Below are positions 1-11,600 of a stretch of 64,000 nucleotides of DNA, in pieces. Source of the stretch: Branchiostoma lanceolatum (Eukaryota; Chordata; Leptocardii; Amphioxiformes; Branchiostomatidae). The notes under the pieces are model-generated. The model saw nothing but the letters and a program-made list of their open reading frames with translations. It was not told where the DNA came from and did no database searches. How positions within the stretch are numbered: the stretch's first letter is position 1; each line of letters begins with the position of its first letter. A program made the translations under genes and the position numbers. The stretch lies in assembly GCF_035083965.1 (NCBI RefSeq), contig NC_089727.1, forward strand, positions 8,871,501 to 8,935,500, written 5' to 3'.

Positions 1-1240
1 ACTATTAGAGTTGCCAACAAGGCCTAAATACGATACCGATGTCACTATTTTCGGAGAAGAATGGAACAGCTTTTCTGGCTGTTTTCTGAATCACGAAGGC
101 CCATAAGGACACTCTTTGCAGCCTCTTGGGCCTTGGTATAAATGCGAACATTCCCAAACCAACAGATGGTTCGTTCCAACTCACGAGTCAGGAACATCTA
201 TCGATACGAGTGAAAAACTGAACCGGCGTAGGCTCGATACTCCACGGGGACCGCGGAAGACGCCAGGAAATTAGGCCTTAATGAGATTTTAAAGTAATTA
301 GCACTCGGCAGTCTTGCTAAGTATTAATCTCTTCTAATTGGTTTATGCATGCTTTTTCCGATGACCTAAATATGTCTCAGCCTCATTTTACGCTATGAGT
401 TAGAGTTGTGAGTGATTCCAGATGTTTTTCAATCGAAGAAACGTGGGAAGTTTTGGTAAATATGGCAAATCAATTTTCTCCGAAGAAAAAGTATCACTCT
501 GTAGTTTGTCATGTATGTTCCACAATGAGTTGATAATCTTATAAATTAGGGTCCTCTTGTAGTTTTTGTTGGTGCGATAAGTGAGTCGTGAGACAAGTCG
601 TCAAGGGAACCGATGAACATACCAGTAGTTTGTCAGACTGATTTTACAGTCAGTCACGCCCCCTTGCCGCTGCGATTGGCATTGCACTGTCGCAGCAATG
701 ATCGTGACTCGTCTATCGAAGTTCAGTTTACTACTTCGTAAATTTCGTCTTCTGATTGGAAAGTAAATGATATACTAGTATAGGCATTGCTGATAAGCAA
801 ATCTTACATAATCTTTCAATCGGGAGACTTAACCGCAGAAACAAAACATTTGTGTATCTTCGGTTTTTTGTTTTTCATATCACCTATTTCGACAGTTGAT
901 TCTTATGTTTCCACGTTTTATTGAAACCAAGTTGTCTTCTGAAATCGCTGACAGTCAATTTAATGCACCGCATTCGTCAATGCTAAACGTGCTGCGGCGT
1001 TTCGCCGACAATTAAACATAATGTAATTGAGTGGGAACAATTAAGCGATAGTCGAGTCCCACTGGCGCTGTGTTAATCTATTTGAATCCCTTGTAGAGTT
1101 TGTGTAATTCTATTTGATGTCGTTGTTTGGCCTCGGCGGGCGGCGCTGTCTCCGTTAGAGTGGAGGCGCAGACACACGGTGCCACCTGTGCACACGGTAC
1201 TATTCTCCAAGCAGATGTCTGGGGGAAACGACACACAGCA
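1..1240. other. Intergenic, no gene seen
   Basis: I see no exon chain, RNA gene or clear repeat here. The open frames are short, with stops scattered in all six frames, and the sequence is moderately AT-rich. It may contain 5' or intronic sequence of a gene lying to the left of the window, but nothing in the sequence supports that. Confidence 0.6.
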
Positions 1241-1249
1241 ATTCTCAAA

Positions 1250-1535
1250 ACACATCCATCCACGAAGTGAATGGGTGAGGGAGGGAGGAAAAGACACACA
1301 AAGTGAAGGCAGGAAAGACACATGAGAAGTGAGAGAGACACGCAAAGCAGTGAGGGAGGAAAAGACATTACAAAAGTAATGAGGGAGTGAAAGACGAAGG
1401 AGCGAGGGAGGGAAAGATACAAAATAAGTGAGTGAGGGAAAGACATTACAAAAGGAATGAGGAAGGAAAAGACAGCGTGACTGAGGGAAGGAAACACAAA
1501 AGGAGTTAGATAGGGAAAGACAGGAAAAGTTTTGC
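1250..1535. repeat. Purine-rich degenerate tandem repeat
   Basis: The plus strand is almost entirely A/G over about 280 bases. It is built of imperfect units around the motif GAGGGAGGAAAAGACA, with spacers such as ACACAAAG and TTACAAAAG. Similar phrases (ACA-CATCCATCCA-GAAG near 1249 and TGTCCATCCATGAAGCG near 1540) bracket the array. The two opposing open frames of 157-179 codons across it come from the low-complexity composition, not from a gene. Confidence 0.75.
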
Positions 1536-2107
1536 AAACATGTCCATCCATGAAGCGACGAAAATGTAATTGAAAAATCGATGACAGAAGAGGAACGTGA
1601 CTTTACGTACATTTGACATCAGCGATTGGTCAAAAGTTCAAGGAAGTCTATACCTCCCACTGTCTCTGTTGAGTGAAGGTTGGTGTGCTCTGGTGTAGAT
1701 AGCCTCCTTGATTCCTCTCAGGAGATAGTCCTGTTCCGTATGTATTACTTTGACTTTGCCAATGAAACTCTTACCCCATATTTCAGACGTTCTATCTCAT
1801 TCCCCAACACTTGAATAACCCCACCCCAAAACACTGTATGTACATGGTGCATCCCAAATGCTGATGGAGGAAAAGTAAGTTGATACCCTGGGACGCTGAG
1901 AGTGCGCACTGACAGCTGGCACTGACATTGATAAGTAACATGAGAGTCCAACATGCAACGTCTGTCCCTTAGGGCACCATCTGGAAATACATTCTCACGT
2001 TACCACGGGTGAATAATATTTACATTAACATCAACACATGTCAGAGGATACAGAGTGGTAGAGAAATTTGCTGACAGACATGATTTTTCTTGTTTTGTGT
2101 CTTTCAT

Positions 2108-2112
<5 letters not shown>

Positions 2113-2152
<40 letters not shown>

Positions 2153-2230
2153 TGTGTGTGTTTGTCTGTGTGTGTGTGTGTGTGTTTGTGTGCGTGTGCC
2201 CGCGCGCACGTGTGTGTGTGTGTGTACTGC
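2113..2230. repeat. Compound (GA)n-(GT)n microsatellite
   Basis: A GA run (about 2113-2150) passes directly into an interrupted GT run (about 2151-2230). Open frames on both strands here encode only Arg-Glu, Cys-Val or Ser-Leu dipeptide strings and are artefacts. Confidence 0.95.
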
Positions 2231-2962
2231 ATTATTGCGATTTTTTTATTTATTTTACGAACATCACAGACATATAAATACATGGACGTTGTTGTTTAAC
2301 ACGAACAATATTTGTACCGGTACCAACCCCTACTGAAAACGCAGAGAATGTCTCGGCAGAAATTGTGACTTTGTGTCCAGAAGAGTTTCACATATAACAC
2401 AAGTACACTAATTGTATGCTGTCTGGATAAACAGTTTTCAAAAGAATTTCTTGAGATGATTAGAACAGTTTTGAATGCTTTCAAAACCCATGCCTCTTAG
2501 AAGCCCTGCCCACGCAATAACGTCTAGAATCAAGAAAGTATGTTCTGTTACGATATAAACGTATTATAACTACGGTGACAGAAGATGAATATCCAACATA
2601 ATGTTTCTACGTTGTATTTCTTAATGTACTAATGAGTCTACCAATGCGCAAAGCGTCACTCAGAGCTGACTGAAGATTTTACCTGACCATACACCTTATC
2701 AGTAACACAGCGAGGCTGTTGGATACCAATAGACACGCCAGCGAGTTGTCAAGATTGTCTTTTGTGGTTGCGTCTCACCTAAGGTAAGCACTGAGTGATC
2801 ACTTGTGTCGGAAAAGGAAGCCTAAAGTCAGCAGTTGTACTATTGGGTAATATAGTAAGACCTTAGATCTAACCAAAATATGTACAGAACCACTAGCAAA
2901 TTGTTCAGCTTATCTTTATGTTGAGCCCATAAGTATGGGCTCAATATATTGTATTTGTCTGG

Positions 2963-3000
2963 TTCTTCTTCTTCTTCTTCTTCTTCTTCTCCTCCTCCTG
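2963..3000. repeat. (TTC)n microsatellite
   Basis: About nine TTC units are followed by three TCC units. The neighbouring sequence to about 3390 has long open frames but no recognisable protein and no splice structure. A duplicated phrase CCATGTTCTATCTAAG occurs at about 3352 and 3373. Confidence 0.85.
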
Positions 3001-4123
3001 ACAAATCTTCAAATGGCTTCTTCTCCGCCATTTCTTACCCAACCGACCTGAAATTTGGCATGGAGGTAAAGATGGCGAATACCCACAGGCCCTTTTTTAA
3101 TCGTTTTGAAACAGGCCTTAAAATCATTTTTATGGAGGTTTTTTGGGGCATTTTTAGGCAATTTCTATATTTTTGGCTCCTGTGCCCTGGTATTACAAGC
3201 AAATGGCCTGGAATTCGGCACAAGGGTGCCTGGAACATGTCCCTACAGGACTTGAATCACATTTCTGGTGTACATCACTTCAAAATGCTTCGTATGGGGG
3301 ACTTTTGGACCCATTTTCAGACCAAAAACGGGTCAAAGGTGCTGACCCCGTTCCATGTTCTATCTAAGAATCCATGTTCTATCTAAGGTTCCGGGCGTTG
3401 CATTTGCTGCTGGCCAAAGAACATGAGTTCTTTTCTGGTTACCTGAGGTCATGTTGCAGGTAAACACGCAAGCCTTTGCAGTAAGAAGCTCTTGGCGTCT
3501 CGCAGAACTTGTAGTAGGGGTGGCGCAGAGCCCGAAATTTGTTCTCCGGCCCCGTCAAAACCGAAAAATGCGCCAAATTCAAGGCGTACGATCTGATACA
3601 TAACGGTCAAAAATCGCTTATATTTTTAGTAGTTAAAGAAGGTTCTTAACTCGATATCTGTGAAAGATTTACTAAAATACCGTCAACCATAAGCGAGAAA
3701 TCGCCCATCGGGTTACGCGCATTTCGCCCGCGGGAGCAGGTGCACCCGCTTCCCGGTCACGCACTTGGGGAGGGCCGGCTTCGCGCCGATCCAAATACGG
3801 ATCGTTACGTCACTCGTAAACAAGAAAACTAGTCGCCAATTTGTAGCCAGCATTACGATCTACAAAATGATTTGTTTGAACCTTTGTTTATTCATGATAA
3901 GCTCAAATCGGCAAGCAGGCCGCTTTTCATTGAGGTCATGAGGGAAGAGGTAAGGGTCAGATACAATATAACAGAGATACACAGTCATTTGAGTCCTAAT
4001 AACTCTATCAACATAAATCATTACATGTTTATGGTACAGTAATATACAATTTCTACAACATACAACATAAAGTAGGGCGAAAGCTGGTTCATGGTCCGTG
4101 TCCGTTCGTTTAGTTCATTTCCG

Positions 4124-4450
4124 TTACTTAAAGAGTCTCTTAAAGGAAGTCAGATTCGGAGCCGTACGTGTGTCTGGCGGTAGGCTGTTCCAGACATTTG
4201 GTCCACGGTAGGCTACCGATTTTCTGAAGATCTCTCGCTTGGGTTTGGGGACAACAAGCTGACTGCTTGTGCTTTGTCTGGTTGTACGAGTACTCTGGTC
4301 TCTGCAGTACACAAACATCTGGCGCATGTAGGGTGGCAGTTTGTTGTTTAGGGCTTTGTAGGTTTGTACGGCATTGTAGTACTGGAGTGTTGCTTTGATG
4401 TCTTTCCAGCTCAGCCGAGAGAGCACTTCGGTTGATGGTGATGATGATGT
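4124..4450 (-). pseudogene. LINE reverse-transcriptase 3' end fragment
   Basis: The minus strand encodes about 100 residues ending in a stop. The order of motifs is that of the C-terminal tail of non-LTR retrotransposon ORF2 proteins: an LSW.DI start, a TYKALNNKLPPYM segment, an ST..QL.VPK.K block, a VWNSLPPDTR motif and a final SFKRLFK. No RT catalytic core lies upstream, so this is a 5'-truncated insertion. A TGA-rich microsatellite adjoins the 5' side. The family (CR1/RTE-like) is inferred and was not checked by a search. Confidence 0.7.
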
Positions 4451-7400
4451 AAGTGGTCAGCTTGTGCGACTTCCATTGGTGAAAATATTCACATTTTGAT
4501 TTTTCAAATCGAAATTCCGGAGGGAGGTACCCCTTTAAAAAAATTTTAGCCATGGCATTGGTATCGTTGGAAAATTCAAGAGATTGTTGTTATTTTGGTA
4601 CCAAATTCGCATACATTCGAGCCATGGTGGGCTCCGTAATCGGCTGATACTTTTAAAATTGCGAGCCAGTTTTGGGAAGGAAGCAAGATGGTGGGCGGCG
4701 GCCCGGGCGCTACTGACCGCTGCAGTTCGGAGCCGATTACGTCGGCATCGGGCCAAAATACGGACACTTCTACCACCCAAATGCCAGGTAATGTCTTTTT
4801 CCAAGTCTTTACGTAGTTTTATGTGGGTTTTGGGTTATTTTTATGTCAAATTTGGCCGCATGATTATCGGTAAACACTGTTGTTTTTGTATGCCGCATGG
4901 TAGCTCAAATAATTTGAATTTGCCGTTTTAATACGGGGATTTTCGTGCCAGTGGTTGCATGTATGATTACTATAAATCATTTTCAACGCCCTATGGATGC
5001 ATTTGGTTCCTGTTTTTTTTGTGCTAGTGCCGTAATCTTAACTTAAAATGCAGAAAACTGTACTTGCTATCCTCACCTTCTGACGTCACTGCTAGGAGGA
5101 GGGGGGCGGCGGGGATGCCCAGCTGCCCTCTACTCGAGTCGTAGTTTCCGTTGTAATTTATTTTATGAGTAGAAGTATAAACCTCACTTAACAGAATTAT
5201 GCTGGTCTGTTAAGTTTATTAAGTTGTTACATTTATAATGAATGATAGCCTTTATTATTGTATGCAATTACCAGTACTACTTAGTATATATGTATGGTAG
5301 CTAATTGAGGAAATAAAGTACCTAAGTATCCAAGTTTCATATTTATCTCATCATAGATTGTTTGAAATGTGTGTCTGCCATGAATGTATCATATAGTTTG
5401 AATTTCAACAGACGTTTTCTCTTTTGACACAGGAATGAAGAGAGTGAAGAGAAGGAAAGTGATGAAGAACCAACAGAACTGCCAGTGAACTAGAAGACGA
5501 GACTAAATATTCTATTTGCCGTAAATAACTTTGTAGTTTTGGTACATAACGAAAGAGAACTTCAGTAACTTCTACCCTTGTAGTGATCAGCATGTGTGTC
5601 TTGGTTATCTCAGCTGGATAGAGAAACCATACAAAAAGTAGATTTAGCTTTTGTAGTTGATTCAACTGTAGAAATAGTTCCAGACCAGAGAAGCAATGGC
5701 CACCTGTTCCATGATCCAGTTGTCTGATTCCCGTAAAATTGAAATATAATACATGTACAATACAATAAATACATGTACTTTGCCACTCAACTGCCCTGCA
5801 ACAAGAAACGAAAGTCCTGCAGTGAATAAAGGGGAAGAAATGAAATGAATGCTGGATATTGAATTGTCGGACCAATATTGCAGATTGTACAAAGAATGAT
5901 ATCAGTGTGTACAAATGTAAATATATAGCATTGGGTAATACATGTAGTTCAATATTTCTGGATCAGATTATATTTTTGAGGCTAGATTTGAAATCAGCAT
6001 GTGTCTAAACCTCTGTGTGCCAAGTTTTTTTCTTTTATCTTCAAGTATAAGGAAGATATGCAAGTTGCATATTTAATTAGCGGATGCACATCTTATTACC
6101 TCAGGAAATCAATTATTCATCATAATTCATAATTTCTGAAGCAGATATATAGATTTTATGGCCATATTTAGATTCAGCATGTTACAGAACCCATGTATGC
6201 CAAGTTGTTTCCTTGTCTATTGTACGGTTAGAGATATCGCAATCTTGCATATTCAAGATGTCCTGTGCCCATGTCCATTTTTTCCCACTTTTGGCGATAT
6301 TTTGAGATGAGAAATCTACAGAAACGATGAAGGCAAAGCTACAAGCTTTAAGGACTTGTTAATATCATTGTAAATAAAGAGAATGCAGCTTATTTGGTGC
6401 TTCTATTGTGAATTATTACTGAGTTATGACAGTTTTAAAATATTACATTTTAACGTTTTTTACGGATTCCGGAGAATTTAAGGACTAATTCTCAGACTTT
6501 TGAATGGCCGTAACTCGGTATGTCCGATTTTGTTGAAACAAAAACCATTCTGTTTCTTTCACAAATACCTATCAGATGACACCAACTTTAAAAAGATATG
6601 AAGAGTTTGAAATTTTTGTTTTTGCACGGGTGATTCTGGAACAGTCAATTTATGCATCGGGAGGGAGATTGGCAAAGTATGATGCTCTCGCAAATGTTGC
6701 CTTCCAACATGCAGTTAATATTTCGATTTTCCCAGGAGTTATTTTGGGACAGCCCACTTCTTGCATGAGGAGGAGTATGGGCGAAACATACTGAATTTGC
6801 TCTTAAAGCAAATGACGGCCAGTCTAGTTTGTGTTTGCGTCTTACTTAAGGTTAGTACTTAGTTATCGGTATCAACTATTCAGGTTCGGTGGATGAAGCC
6901 TCAAGTCGTACTGCAGGATGATTTTTACCAATCAAAGACCTCACCGTTATCAGTATTGAGCCGGCAGGCTTCAGAAATGACATTTGTACGCGTCAAAATG
7001 ACTTAACCGCCGGATCATTATTTTGTATTGCCGCCATCAAGTTTTAATCCATTCACATAAAGATCATCCCTAGCCGTTGTCACAAAATGCTTGTCCATGG
7101 TTCATGCTTGGTTTGAAACTTTGCTCTGCCACGCCTTGAATACATGGCTAGACTTTGCTTTTATGACCGTATCTAATAATGCATATATATATCAGCATGG
7201 TGCAATGATATTTCAACATATAACGTTATTGGTAATGACATTTGTTATTCATCAACAAATAAAAGTTTGTTCAAAATATCGAGAAAATCCACGAAATACG
7301 ATTCTGAATAAGCTGCAAATATTTTACGTCAGGAGAGCAATTTCATTTTGTTTATGGCAAATTGTTTTGGTTTTAAAATACATGCCACACCCATAACAAC

Positions 7401-8032
7401 AGCTGAGTAGTGCTGAGTCACTTATTGGTATTCATGAAGCTGAATCTTTATGTACATTGTGTATGGGTCCTTACCTATGACATCAGCATTTCATAATCAG
7501 ATAATTAGTCTAGCTCATGGGGATCCAGCTAGGTGTTGTTTGCTTTTGGGTTCAACATGCTCTCATTGCACTCTTATGCAGTTAAATCCCACTCAACAAT
7601 CCAAGCAGTAATTTTGATTTTGCTGCAAAATTGAGAAATCTGTTCATTGACGGTGAGTACTGTTTTGTGTTCAAATGTGTCCGTATGAACACCTTAGATT
7701 TGGTAACTTAATCAAGTCGTAGTTATATAGTAGTTGGCAATTCTCATTTACATTATTTTGTATTCTATCATATCTAGTTATATTTCAACTTTTTGCTTAA
7801 AGGTTTCGAGCGCAGGTCCGAACCCCCACATGCACAATATGGCAACCTCCATAACAGAACACAGTACATAGTTTAGGTATAAATAGTTTTCTTTTAGGTT
7901 TATAGTACGTAAGTACGATATTTTGTTTCTATTAGTAAGAAGTTGTTTATCCAGTAATTGATTATGTATATTTGACCATGTTTATTTGATATCTTCAACT
8001 TCAACTTATTTGGACCCCAGATAACCCCGCGA
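4451..8032. other. Intergenic, no gene seen
   Basis: No exon chain could be assembled. Blocks near 2700-2850 and 6790-6920 share a diverged phrase (GCGTCTYACYTAAGG followed by GCCTCAAGTC-like sequence), suggesting an old dispersed repeat. A short GC-rich patch at about 5098-5115 is preceded by a TGACGTCA-like sequence. A GGTGAGTACTG donor-like site near 7651 could end a 5' untranslated exon of the downstream gene, but no acceptor partner is provable. Confidence 0.5.
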
Positions 8033-8190
8033 GGGGCAAAGTAGGGGGGGGGGGAGAGGAGGTCCCAGGCTAAGGCGGGCAGGCCTCAAGCCTGGCGCGG
8101 AAAGACTCAACGGTGGGAGTCGTAACAACCGCGCCAGGCAGGGCGTTCCACTCTGGAATGGTGCGAGGGAAAAATGAGCATTTAAATGAA
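8033..8190 (-). pseudogene. LINE 3' end fragment (RT C-terminal tail)
   Basis: On the minus strand a short reading frame runs SFFPRTIPEWNALP, then VVTTPTVESFRARLEACPP and a stop. This wording is characteristic of the last 40 residues of LINE reverse transcriptases in marine invertebrate genomes. A poly-G/poly-C run follows the stop at about 8044-8054. Only the tail is present, so it is a dead, 5'-truncated copy. Confidence 0.7.
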
Positions 8191-8653
8191 ATATCAAATA
8201 TCAAATTTGGTTTGTTTCATGCATGCTTATTCACAACATGGAATAGTACTTTTAGCTATCTTCATGAAGGATGCTGTTGTGGGCGCCTTTAGGTTTTCAT
8301 GCCTGCCTTGCACCATTACATATATTTTGTAAGGTTAACAAGTGGTGAAATCAAGGGTGTGCAAATGAGCAAATATATAGATAAGCAAACATTGGTCAAC
8401 AAAAAATAATCTGAATTGGAATATTTAACATGAAAACAGAGTCTAAGGGGATCATTTTACATTTTGCTAACTTTTTTACCTCAGAATGTCCAGGAACCTA
8501 GGAAATTTGTTTAGCCATAACATTAAAAGACATAAAAAGATAAAACCGATAAAAACAATTCAACTTGCATTGACAAAGACCCAAATATCTTTCCCACAGG
8601 AAAAGTTGTATAACCGACTTTCTGTGAAGACTGGGTTCTAGAGTACGAGAAAG

Positions 8654-11600
8654 ATGTCAGAGGAAGAGGCCAATGAACCTGAAAACATGAACACGAATCA
8701 GCCTAATGTTACAACCGGACATTATGATGATTCTCACCCGTCGTGTTCCATGACAACATCGACTGGACATTATAACATAGAAGAGAAGACTATTGGACCA
8801 GTCGGTGGAGAACGCAATCCGTTATATCCAACAGTTGATGGATATTCAACACCAACGTCACTCAAAGACGGTGCAATCATTGAAGGAGGATTGTCAATGG
8901 AAGAAACTAATCCTAAATCATTTGCCAATGACTCTGAATGTATGAACTATGACCCAACGACACATTTCAACACAACAAATAACGCCATACGACCAGCCAG
9001 TGCAATCGTGGACGGAGGATTGTCAGTGGAAGAGACCAACCCTAAATCATTTGCCAATGAATCTGCATGTATGAACTATGACTCAGCGGGACATTACAAC
9101 ACAACAAATGGCCCCATACGACCGGTCAGTGGAGACTTTGCCAATCCGATATACTCACCAAACGATGGGAATCCAGACTGGTCCACCTGCGCATTAAAGA
9201 CGAAAGAGCTAAATATGCTGTACAAAGGAGGAGCTGCAGATATATATTCAAATGAAATTTCAGTGCCTAGAAATGGTTGTGCAAACACTGGAGAAGATTC
9301 ACCAGTAGAAGAGGATTCGAATGTAACCGGTGTTGGAGCAGAGCATATAACCAGTTGTGAAAATCAGCCAGTCGGACATTATAACATCGCAGAACCGGTA
9401 GGGATGTTTGCTGAAGACCTTCCTCCTTGTGTCCCCTCCACTACAGACATAGATACTTCTTCACCAAATGTAGAAGCTAGGGCAGGACAGGATGTCGGAA
9501 CAAGAAAAGAACTGGATGACAAGCAAGCAAAACATGACTTGAATCCGGACACCTACCAAACTGCTGAACGAGCTCAGTTTAACACTGTTCCCATAACGGG
9601 AAAAAGCGCAAATGACACTAGGCATAACGATATTCCAGATGAAATCATTGAACCGTACGCTGTTGTATACAACACGGAAACCAACCCAAAACAACCATCA
9701 GGTCTTTCTAGTTCTGAGAGTGACAGGAGTAACGCTGGTGCACGTCATCTTCGGGAGTCCCAGAACGCAACTTTTTCAAATCCCATGTACGGAGCAGACA
9801 ACCACGAACAAGCAACTGACGGCAACAGGAGTGATGCTACCGGTGATGTTCACAGGCTTCGGAATCCTACAGACGCACTTCGTGCGAATCCAATGTACGG
9901 ACGTGTTCACAGGCAGCCGGCAGTTGGTAAGTTGATGAGACTGATTCATGTTTTAGGGCACTTTCATCTTAAATTTTCCATTCCCGTTCGTTTTCGACTC
10001 GGTGTACGAAGTCTGCTTTCCTTTTTTTTAATAATTTATACCTTGAATTTATACCCAAGTCGAACCGGTTGCTCTGTCCCCCGGAAGTGTTGGATCATTG
10101 CATTGGCGGTCTGTCTTCTCCAAGCAGGATTGCTTGTTGGAACTATCTTAGGAGTATACTACAGCACCGGGGTGCAAGACAACCAATCGGTAAGCTTCTC
10201 ATGATGTTTTGTTTTCCTTTGTTGTATTATGTTTAACATATACATTTGCTGTAACTTGCACATTTATGAGATCTTTATGAAACTTGCTGTTATTTTGGTA
10301 TATAGAAATTGAGTAGACATTGTGTATAAGGAGGCAAACGACATTCGGGAATGAATTTTAGCACTAGGTGGAAATGGCAGCGTTAATGTCTAAACTTCTA
10401 ACCAGATATCATTTCCTCTTATTGTTCATGGTTCCAACTGTGCATGCGCACCAAAATTCATTGTAGGCAATATGTCGAAGGTAAAGGCCCACGAAACATT
10501 AAAGTCTGGACATCGTTGTGCAAAATTGAGTCTAGACATTTATAAAGCAGAATGAGACAAGAACTGTTATAAGTTAGAAGCCTTCATCTTTGGCACATCA
10601 CCCACAAGGCGTTTCGCTACGCATGCGCAGTTATAACTGTGAACCTTCTTATACCCTCGTAATTTTATTCCTATACTGATGCAGACGGAATGTACGTAAG
10701 AGAGACTTAGACGGGTGCAGATGAAGATACAAAAGAGACACTTAAATTAAGGCTGGAAAGTAATGATTACTTCGTTTTTCCTTCCCCTCAGCTCATCTCA
10801 ACACAAGTCTATAGCAACTTGAGCACAATCATGGCAACGGAACCTACTGGTACCACTCCTGCTAACAGCACGATCCTGGATACCACCGACTCATCTAACA
10901 TAGCTACAGAACCTGCTGGTACCACTCCTGCTAGCGCCACCTTCACCGACCGCACCGACTCAGCCAGTCTCACAAATACCGATGGTACCTATCTATATCT
11001 CTTTATCTACCTATAACCACCTACAACACATAAAGGTATTACATATTTTGTCAGCAAAACTCATACGTGAAAATAGTTTGTTTTTCAAAGGGACATGCAT
11101 CGCTGAAAAAAGGAATAACTTAGATCGTTAGATGATGAGATTTTAAAATGTTTGGTGGGAAGTTTGTATCCAAAATTAGTTTATTCTGTTTCAGAGTAAT
11201 AAGTAAGCTCTGTTAGAAATATGTTTAATTAATCTTTATTTCAATCCATCTGGCTACACTGAATGATGTCAATATAATAAGTTATTGAGCGTAAGAGGTA
11301 TTATATTTCCAGGTAGGGAAACTGAGCAGGCTGAAGAAAACACAATCACGTTCGGTGGACAGCAAGGTTACCACACTACCGAGGTAAGTAAAAATATTAT
11401 CTATCTGATCAGGTGATCCATAAGTAAACAATTCAAGTGAGTTCTTTGAAAGGTGAAGTTAAGGACCCCGGTCACTGAACGTGGAAGATCTTCTTTTAGC
11501 TGGAAATGTTTGACCTTGTTGTGCCTCTTTTTAGGTCAGCCCCACACAAGCTTCTAGAGACTTGAGTACATCTAGTGGTACAGATTCTACTGTTATCACT

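Noticed and set aside
1073..1612. 179-codon minus-strand frame rich in Phe/Ser/Leu
   Set aside because: Low-complexity translation of the polypurine array.
2000..2336. Several 69-93-codon frames on both strands
   Set aside because: Dipeptide strings from the GA/GT microsatellite, with no other support.
5405..5914. 169-codon minus-strand frame
   Set aside because: No recognisable domain, no splice partners, and composition like the surrounding AT-rich noncoding DNA.
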